Assembly: GCA_029204225.1 (NCBI GenBank)
Contig: CM055103.1
Location: forward strand, 6,880,852 to 6,944,851
Direction of reading: 5' to 3'
From: Diphasiastrum complanatum
Taxonomy: Eukaryota > Streptophyta > Lycopodiopsida > Lycopodiales > Lycopodiaceae
Length of the DNA stretch: 64,000 nucleotides
Position 1 is the stretch's first letter, and each line of letters starts with the position of its first letter. A program made the position numbers and the translations under genes. The notes below the pieces were generated by a model. It did not search any database. It was not told the origin of the DNA and was given only the letters and a program-made list of their open reading frames with translations. Shown here piece after piece: positions 54,802 to 64,000 of this stretch.

Positions 54802-56111
54802 AATGGACTGCTTGAAACTTCTGTCGTAGGCTAAAAACAGTATTCCGAGGCCAACAATGATGTTAGAAGTTGAAAATAATGACCTGCACTTTTTTCCTTA
54901 CCAGGCCACTTGCCGCTTTTCCACCAATTTGAAAGCCAAATCGGCGTCGCCTTCCGAAATGCACTCAATCGTCAACTCCCAACAACGTGCCCAATGGAAT
55001 GGTGAAATCACTTCTAGCGTACTGCGAACACTTTCTCTGCCGCAATCACTTTGTTTTGCTATACTGTACTTGTAGGTACAGTCCGGGTGCCCTTCGTTTG
55101 GAGGTTATAGCCTTTCGTTTGGGTCAAAATGGACAAAGGACCCGAAAATAAGGATTTTTCTAGTTTTTGAACTGTTTCTTCACCTTGAAGAAACTTCACT
55201 CTTCACTTGTGAAGGGACCCAACTCCAATTTCAGTATTGAAATTTTTAATGAAGTTGAAGGCTAAAATGCACTTCACTTCTTCAGGGCCCTCTTCAACAA
55301 CCCTTCAGACTCCATCCAATGGTTGAATCTGATCCAACTGTGGATATCCCTTCTGGGTAGCACAGTCTGAGCCGTCGATCTTGTAACTCCTCTATCCAAC
55401 AGATCTGAGCACTTTTGTGCACCAATGGAGAGACTTGTAGACACTTTCCACTTCGAAACGCTATGCTCTCACCTTGGTTCCATGCGTGAACAGTCCGCGA
55501 CCTCCCTGTCTGCGGCCGTGCCTCCCCACACTGATTTTTGTTTGATCTAACTCGCCTGTGGATCAATTGGAGCACGATCTGAGGCCTGGAGCAGGGTCGC
55601 CCTACTGATTGCAAGTCTGTAAAGTGTTCACTCAAGAAATTCCGTGGAGAAACGGTGATTTTAGCTCAACTTGACAAAGTGGCTTTTTTCACCTTTTACC
55701 GCAAATCTGCTAGGTTCACTGTTTGGAGACAAATCTCTGACATAAACCTCAGAATCTCTCCATGGCTGGTTGACAATGTGATTAGCTTCCTTCTTGTTCT
55801 TATGGCATCCAAAATGGTGCACAAATAGCGAAGAAATCACCAGTTATGTATAAAAACCGTAACCCCAAACCCGGTTTCAATTTTCAGCTGGCTTCAAAAT
55901 TGTCAAATTTTCACCAAATTTTTCCCTGTCTGATGCTATGCACAGGCTAATAATCCCTCTGCTGAGCTTAGAAAGCCTCTATAAACTAGAAATCGTGCAG
56001 CAGTGCTTTTCTTTTTGTCTTCAACCAGTCGTAAACCCCGAACTCTCAGAAGACAGTTCTTCCGAAGCTCTCTTCAACGACGATGCTGTATTGTGTACAC
56101 TCCCTGTACGA
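54802..56111 (-). other. Long Copia leader, non-coding
   Basis: 1.3 kb separate PBS and Gag, longer than the leader of about 600 bp in the young element. The stretch at 55165-55290 is rich in CTTCACTTGTGAAG and GAAGTTGAAG words that can pair with one another (hairpin potential). A 113-codon minus frame at 55635-55294 has no recognised similarity. Confidence 0.55.
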
Positions 56112-56122
56112 CTCTGATACCA
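56112..56122 (-). other. Primer-binding site, initiator-Met type
   Basis: Minus-strand TGGTATCAGAG followed by TCG matches the plant initiator-Met PBS except at its last position. It lies next to the putative LTR end. Confidence 0.8.
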
Positions 56123-56123
56123 A

Positions 56124-56371
56124 CTTAGAATTTGCTTTGCACAGGAACACAGAACATGCTACACAGTAACACAGACAAAAAACACTCTACACAGCAAGCT
56201 CACATAGCAACTGTATTTCTCAAAATGAAATTACACTATACATATAGTTGTTCACTCAGGCAACCCATGCATGACCCAGGTTGCCATTGGCGAGATGCAT
56301 GTCCCATTGACTTGCCTCGTGGAGAGGCCAACTGATCCTTATTCACTGATAGGACCCACAGTACAGTAACA
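56124..56371 (-). repeat. Probable 5' LTR of the truncated Copia (about 248 bp)
   Basis: It starts TGTTACTGTACTGTGGGTCC on the minus strand at 56371 and ends TTCTAAG beside the PBS. The inner end lacks the usual CA, so the boundary is approximate. No second copy exists in the window. Confidence 0.45.
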
Positions 56372-57635
56372 TAGTGATTCTACTTTAATTCTAACTAGCT
56401 CAAATGCTCCTTATGCTTGCTAATGGAGAAACATAAACTAAGACAACCAATAACAGGAAAATAGATAGCAATAGAAAACACAATCAAAAGCATTAGCAAG
56501 TAGTGAATAGCAAATGAGGATGTTTCTCTCCAAAAAGTCGTAGAGTTTTCTCCTTCTCATTAAGCATGGAAATAGAGTACAAATGGTGTCTTTTCATAAA
56601 ATGGGAAAGGCCCTTGCCCCTAATTCCTATTGACAAATATTTACATTTGTCCTATCCATCCAAGGGTCCCCAAAAAGTACATTGGAAATCACAAGATTCA
56701 TGTGAGTCCAAAATTGGACCCAACTCTAAAAAAGTAAACTCTAAGTTTAAAATTGACTTTGGGCCTCAAGTTTTATTTTAATTACAAAGGGCCCAAGTCT
56801 ATTATTTTATTTACAACTTAACGTGCATGCTCATTGGGCCATGGACTTATACACGCAGGATGCCATGCCCTTGCAACACATTTTATTGGCCAACATTATT
56901 TAATAACAATTCATCGGGAGTACCCCCAACAGGACCCACAGCCTGAAGTAGTGCCGGTCCCTCGACACTCTGCCGGTTTAGTAAAGAGTTTTCTTGGCCC
57001 GCCTCTAGTGGATCAGGGAGCCCGTGACGTCTTCCATGAAATTGATGCGGTCTAGTTTCTTCAAGTCCTTGGATTTGTGAAGGGACTTGTGGACATCTGT
57101 CAGCTAGTCTTGGTCGACCCACGCTTGGAATCTGCACATCCAGGGATTGCCAAGGAATGCAGCTTGGTAATAAACTCGAACGACTAGTAGCTGATCTTCG
57201 ACTTTGTTGGAGGCGAGTGCCTTATTGGAATCAAAGAATATGGGGGGAAGAAACTTGTCCCACTTGGTTTCAATCCCCATTAAATGCTCTAAGTCTCGGG
57301 CGTAAGTGGCTATCGCGCAGACTGTTGGTAGTTCTCTAGAAGTTTTGATAGATATTTGGTAGCAAATCCATCAGTTTTGGGTGAAATTTGCCCTTAATTT
57401 GTCATAGTTACTGAGATCGAGGTCTCTGATCTGCAAATTTGAGAGACTTATTGGCGTAATCTGATGCTCTACTTCCCTTTTGATCCCATATGGATCTAGA
57501 TCCCTCTTGGATCCTGATGGATTTCTTAGATCTTGTCAGATCTGGCTGAATCTTGATGGATCTAGCTTGAGTTGGCTTGATTTTCTTAGATCTAGTTGTG
57601 ATGGCCTAGCAGAATAGCTTTTCGTCACATGCCAC
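56372..57635. other. Unassigned region
   Basis: No domain is recognised on either strand. 57470-57600 is an imperfect repeat of GGATCT/AGATCT words (GATGGATCTAG, TTAGATCTTGTCAG, TTAGATCTAGTTG). 56880-57330 is GC-richer than its surroundings and may be anonymous retrotransposon sequence. Confidence 0.35.
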
Positions 57636-57639
57636 CACC

Positions 57640-59710
<2,071 letters not shown>

Positions 59711-59740
<30 letters not shown>

Positions 59741-61140
59741 GGAAAATCTATGATCTTACACAGAATGGAGACCGTTTCAATAGGCCGTACACGGGCGAAT
59801 GTATTCAAGTGTTTTAAAGATAAGAAGCATGATGATCCCGATATGCACATTCACCAGTTCCTGGCGGTTTGTCAAGCGAATCGCGAAGTGGAAGACATTC
59901 AGAAATTGGAACTATTTCCAACCACATTGAAAGGAAATGAGTTACAGTGGTACTCACAGTATGGATTGCAAGAGTTTTGAAGCTGGGATGAATTGCAAAG
60001 GGCATTCCTGAAAAGGTACTGAAATGAACATGAGGATGAAGAAATACTAGACAAATTGCAAGCGATCAGGCGAAAACGAAAGGAGGACGTATTATCTTAT
60101 GTTCAACGTTTCAAGGTGCTGGAGAAGATATTATAGGAACCACTCATAGATGCTAAACACATCAAGTATTTCTGTCATGGATTACATAAGGTTATTCGAC
60201 GGGGAACTACTTCGTTCCATGGTCAAAGCCTAGAACATATTGTGGATGCTGCTAGACAGTTGGAGGAAGAAGAAACTAGGAAAAAGTACTGACGACAACA
60301 TCAACATCATCTGCGAGATGACTTGTCTGATTCTAATTCAAATACAGATTTGGAATCAGATGATTCTTTGAGCTCGGAAGAGAGTTCATCTTATTCGCGT
60401 GATGAAAAAAGGTCGAAGAAGCATAAGCAGAAGGGGAAAGGTCATACATATATTATCGTAGCAATGGATTATGCTACGAAATGGGCGAAGGTAAAAGCGT
60501 TGCGGGATAACACCGCCAAATCAACCGCCAAATTCATATTCAACATCACGATTTGGTTTCCCATTGGAAATTGTGTCCGATAGAGGACCACATTTCGTGA
60601 ATGACACGATAAAGGAAATGACATATTTATTTCGTGTTATTCATAGAACGTTTACTTCTTATTACCCATGCGGGAATGGTCAAGCTGAGGCAATGAATAA
60701 AACGCTGAAAGGAGGATCTTGGCATGAGTTTTTACAACCAGCATTATGGGCCTACCGGACAGAGTATAAGATATCTACGAGTTATAAACCATTTCAATTG
60801 GTTTACGGGACAGATGCAATCATGCCATATGAATTCATTTTACCAACTCTACGCAGTCAAACTGTGTATAATTTGGTCCATGACTAATCTCTCCGTGAAC
60901 GATTAATTGCATTGGAGAAATTGGAAGAACATAGAGGTTATGGATATTGGATGAACTGGGTGATCAAACAACAACATGCCTAGTGGTTCAACAAACATAT
61001 ACATGAGCGAGACCTAAAGAAAGGTGATCTCGTGTTATATTACCCAGGAAGTATCACGAACACACTAAAATCAAAGAACCAGCATTGGGAAGGGCCATAT
61101 CGGACTCTCAACATTTTGGAAACAATGTAACCATCGCATG
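59711..61140 (+). pseudogene. Ty3/gypsy Gag joined in frame to integrase (protease, RT and RNase H missing)
   Basis: The plus-strand phase from 59711 gives a Retrotrans_gag-type domain (LPTTLKGNELQWY-like FPTTLKGNELQWYSQYG, SWDELQRAFLKRY, EDVLSYVQRFKVLEKIL). An acidic Ser-rich tail follows, and then, without a break, GHTYIIVAMDYATKWAKV, the first Asp block of integrase. After a shift near 60555 come IVSDRGPHFVNDTIKEM (second D) and YYPCGNGQAEAMNK (Glu), then KPFQLVYGTDAIMPYEF, KKGDLVLYYPG and WEGPYRTLNIL. Stops are TGA, TGA, TAG and TGA. It sits head-to-head with the minus-strand gypsy RT, with the junction near 59740. Confidence 0.88.
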
Positions 61141-62436
61141 GAATAATCCCCCGAGGTTACTATTTGTTGTCAATAACAGTCGTGTAAAAGGTTATAATCT
61201 TCTGGAAGAGAGAGATGATCAACAGGGGATTAATTTATTCCTTGTTTGATATCTTGAAAGCTGGGATTATACTCAACCAATGACAGTTGGGGAAAAAATG
61301 ACTTCAGTTTGGATGACGTTTCCGTACGAAGATACGTGCGGCGCAAAAGCACATGGGAAAAACAAAAAAAAAATCATGAATCAAATTGAAGTGAATTTTT
61401 TGGGAATTGTTATTAGAATCACATCTCTATGAAATAATAGGAAGTATCATGAGCAACTCGGGAATAACGATTTCATTCAAATCTCATGATTGTGATTTCG
61501 AATATATAAGATGGATTTGGGTGTATTGTGGGAAAACATGGAGGAATACATTGTGGATACTTCTCATATTATCGTGAGAACATGGACCCCACCGAAGTTC
61601 AACGATGACCACGACAACATTGACGACAGAAAGACATCGGCTCGATTAAAATGGAGTATTATCTTCCTATGAGCACTGTCATAGAAATATAGAGGTTTAG
61701 TTCTGAAGTCATGGCGAGCAATTTACGGTTTTATTATTAGGATTTCCATGAAGCGAGTTACGGGAGAAAAAAAAAAACTCTCTTTAGGATTTTATAATAA
61801 CGGTACACTTTATGGGTCGTAAACTTATTGCGGGTTAGCTCTCTTAGCCTACAACAGTTTGGTAGGAATAATATGAAGTGTGAATTTTTGAGATTTGGAA
61901 GGATATTGCGGAACTATTTGTAATTTTAGTAACCAAACCAACTACGAGTTACGGTTACGGTTACCATGAGTCCTTGCATTATTGTGATGCGAAGAGTATG
62001 ATGAATTTGGGTTATGAGTTGAACGGTTGTATTATTACTATTCCTCTTATGGTTTTAACGAGTTCAAATGCCAAACGGGCGTTACGGTCTCAACGATACT
62101 TCTAACGGGTACAAGGCATGGCACTGCATTTAATTCCATAAAGGTCCTCATTACGATAGTTGCATTGGGCCAACTTTTAGTGTTTTTATCATAGTACATG
62201 TCACATTCAAACGCCCTTTTCATACTTGAATGAATACGATGGGACTGTCACGACGGGTACGTGCCCATGTTCTATAGTTGCGCATTGGATATGTTAGCGG
62301 TTGATAGGAAACCTCCAAATTAAAACAATGGACTACCCTATTCAGTATCACTTCTACACAAGATCTTTGATGCTGCATAGCGACAAATTGAAGCTAACAT
62401 TCCTGCTAGCAAAATTGTGATAAACAACTAGCAGCG
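61141..62436. other. Unassigned region downstream of the gypsy integrase
   Basis: No ORF or clear repeat. The C+G content rises slightly near 62040-62280, with repeated ACGGGT/ACGGTT words. It may hold 3' untranslated or LTR sequence of the plus-strand element. Confidence 0.35.
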
Positions 62437-63084
62437 ATGGCGGCTATTAGGAAGGGTTCTCGATTCATAAAGCGCATGGAAGTCAGGGGAGAAATAATCC
62501 AGGACTATCTGAAACAATTGCATTTAGACCACTTGTAGCACTTTCATCTAAACAAGATCGTTGAAGAGGTAGCTATAGAATTTTTGACCAACATTAAGAA
62601 GGAATCGGAAGACCATGGGTTCACACAAGTGTGTGGTGTTAACATACCCATCACGGAGCAGACGTTCACATATAGTCTCGGGTTACCCATACATGGTGAC
62701 ACGACGGATATTCCTTTGGTGCAGATGGCAGATTTCTTTCCCAAGGAAGCGTTCAATAAAGAACAAGGGTACAAATTGAGTTTCTGCAAACCATCCTCCT
62801 TAGGTGCATTAGGGAGATGGTTTAATCAGATAGTTTTTGCATGGCACACTGACCAATACATCTCGGTGAGGAATTTTGCCTTGATTCAAGCCGCTTTGAA
62901 TGGTACTCCTATCCCTTGGGGCACACTTGCATATAAACAGTTCAAAAAGTGTCTCGATGGGGTTAGGAAGTATAGTGAATGGGGCGCCCATATCACTAAG
63001 ATATGTGAGGCATTTGGAGTGCTGTCCAACGAGGAAATTAATTCCTTGCAAATTTTTTGTTTCTATACCAGTCGCCATGGTTAG
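62437..63084 (+). pseudogene. ORF of 216 codons with one TAG, resembles plant transposon-associated proteins
   Basis: The phase starts at ATG 62437 and is open to 63084 except for TAG at 62536-62538. It has a basic N-terminus and the middle motif VCGVNIPITEQTFTYSLGLP, then GALGRWFNQIVF, a conserved-looking W (PIPWGTLAYKQFKKCLDGVR) and a hydrophobic end. The layout (I/V-x-G-x-x-I-x-x-T-x-x-x-I-x-x-x-L-G-L-P followed by an all-helical part) resembles the putative plant transposon protein domain often found beside gypsy elements. It lies downstream of the plus-strand gypsy integrase, so it may be that element's accessory ORF. This assignment is tentative. Confidence 0.45.
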
Positions 63085-63710
63085 TAGTATTGTCTCAATA
63101 CCCAGACTGCAAGGAGACAAAGTAGATGTCCAGTCTGATTCATGTGATTCTCAAATACAACAAGGGTTCGGTCTTTTTGGTACTGTTTCAGTGTTGTTAG
63201 ACCAATTGGTAGTATTACTCCAATAGTCGACTACTAGTTTTACCAATTCTATACTATTTTGGTACTATTTTTTGTGCTGGTAAAACTCTTGAATACAAAT
63301 AATGGTACAACAATAACATGTTGTGTACCAATTCTGATACTCCTGACTACCTAGTTAGGTTCTTCTATTGTAAGTGTCTCATATTTATTTTAAGATATTC
63401 CAAATAGGTACTATTTAGACTTCTCGTGACCATAATTTACGCATAAAACTATTAAATTAGGTACTTTATCTTTATATTTATTTGTGTTCGCACCTCGCAT
63501 ACAATCCTTTGTGGTCTTTTTGGTACTATTTTAGTGTTGTTTACAAATTGGTGGAATCCAAGCTTTAGTCATTACCAATTTTACAAGATTTGTACTATTT
63601 TTGTAATGTTTGCTTGTTTCTAAAACTTTTGAATAAAAAGATTGGTACTAATGGAATCTATCGTGTTAAATTTCTATCCTCCAGACTACCAATTAAGGTA
63701 CTTTAACTTT
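63085..63710. other. Non-coding, scattered GGTACT motifs
   Basis: No gene is supported. TTGGTACTATTTTTGT-type sentences recur near 63170, 63259, 63527 and 63590, forming a diverged approximately 340-bp duplication (63165-63300 against 63515-63650). Confidence 0.5.
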
Positions 63711-63870
63711 CTGCATGTGTGGTACTTTGGTACTTTGGTACTACCTGTATATGATGCTTTGGTACTACCTAATGGTACTTTCTAAAACTCCTGGTACTAC
63801 CAGTAATTGATACTTTGGTACTACTTGTATATGATACTTTGGTACTACCTGCAGGTACTTTCTACCTGTA
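63711..63870. repeat. GGTACT minisatellite
   Basis: About eight TTTGGTACTACCTGTATATG-type or shortened units occur in 160 bp, with CTTTGGTACTAC as the core and spacing of 10 to 45 bases. It is non-coding. Confidence 0.8.
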
Positions 63871-64000
63871 ACACGATAAGGCTTCTTGAATATAGATCAG
63901 TGGTAATGAGAATCCTCCTCAAGTTCACTTTGAAGATGTTAACAATGACTTTAATGCAGAAGGAATCTTTAAGAATTTTGAGTGAACCAACACTGTATTG

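Larger units (their letters stand above)
51790..56371 (-). mobile_element. 3'-truncated Copia element with long leader, PBS and 5' LTR
   Basis: In minus order: probable LTR (56371-56124), PBS TGGTATCAGAG (56122-56112), an unusually long non-coding leader of about 1.3 kb, Gag, protease, integrase and the N-terminal half of RT. It ends near 51790 before the YVDD motif, so the 3' half of RT, RNase H and the 3' LTR are lost. The coding part has only about three stops and one frameshift, so it is moderately old. It belongs to a different lineage from the young element. Confidence 0.9.

Noticed and set aside
55294-55635. Minus-strand 113-codon ORF as a gene
   Set aside because: It lies in the Copia leader, has no recognised motif, and could arise by chance in GC-richer sequence.

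Overview
This window is typical of a large, repeat-rich land-plant nuclear genome. It is AT-rich and contains almost no host genes. Most recognisable coding sequence comes from LTR retrotransposons of both superfamilies (Ty3/gypsy and Ty1/Copia). There are also an En/Spm-like (CACTA) transposase remnant, a LINE tail, a fold-back element, minisatellites and long microsatellites. The one convincing host-type gene encodes a small secreted protein resembling ginkbilobin-2/DUF26 antifungal proteins. With the density of nested old elements, this fits a seed plant with a large genome, possibly a gymnosperm, but the taxon is an inference.

Layout. 1-4366: 3' half of a decayed Ty3/gypsy chromovirus (protease, RT, RNase H, integrase, chromodomain) and its probable 3' LTR. 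4380-8120: non-coding repeat with a diverged inverted relative at about 25620-27190 and a direct relative at 19190-19870. 8286-9360: eleven tandem units of about 100 bp, each carrying a tRNA-like Pol III promoter on the minus strand. 9670-10077 (-): ginkbilobin-like gene. 10100-12363: short duplications, a Copia RT scrap and a (CT)n tract. 12950-17065 (-): CACTA transposase remnant split by a degenerate Copia gag-protease segment (about 13560-15735, +). 18109-24136: unrecognised pseudogene, an LTR plus PBS, a gypsy fragment, and a second short LTR plus PBS. 24137-27900: non-coding repeat. 29167-29656: long-arm fold-back element.

30385-38900 is the centrepiece. A plus-strand Copia copy, whose RT/RNase H region is replaced by about 1 kb of unrelated sequence, is interrupted by a minus-strand Copia element (32653-38514). 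That younger element has two 653-bp LTRs that read as identical, a perfect CGAGT target-site duplication, an initiator-Met PBS, a polypurine tract and all catalytic motifs. Its reading frame is broken only by one extra A in an A7 run.

39100-41580 holds a palindromic repeat family and low-complexity AT DNA. 43195-63084 holds further broken Copia copies (RT scrap at 43195, copies at 48259-50220 and 51790-56371), gypsy fragments on both strands (45240, 57640-59740, 59711-61140), a LINE zf-RVT tail (51100-51510) and two accessory-type ORF remnants (43720-45109 and 62437-63084). The last kilobase is rich in GGTACT-type repeats.

The genes do not form a shared pathway. The window records repeated insertion, internal deletion and decay. 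Many nonsense codons are TAG, TAA or TGA where Gln or Arg would fit, which is what C-to-T deamination of methylated plant repeats produces.
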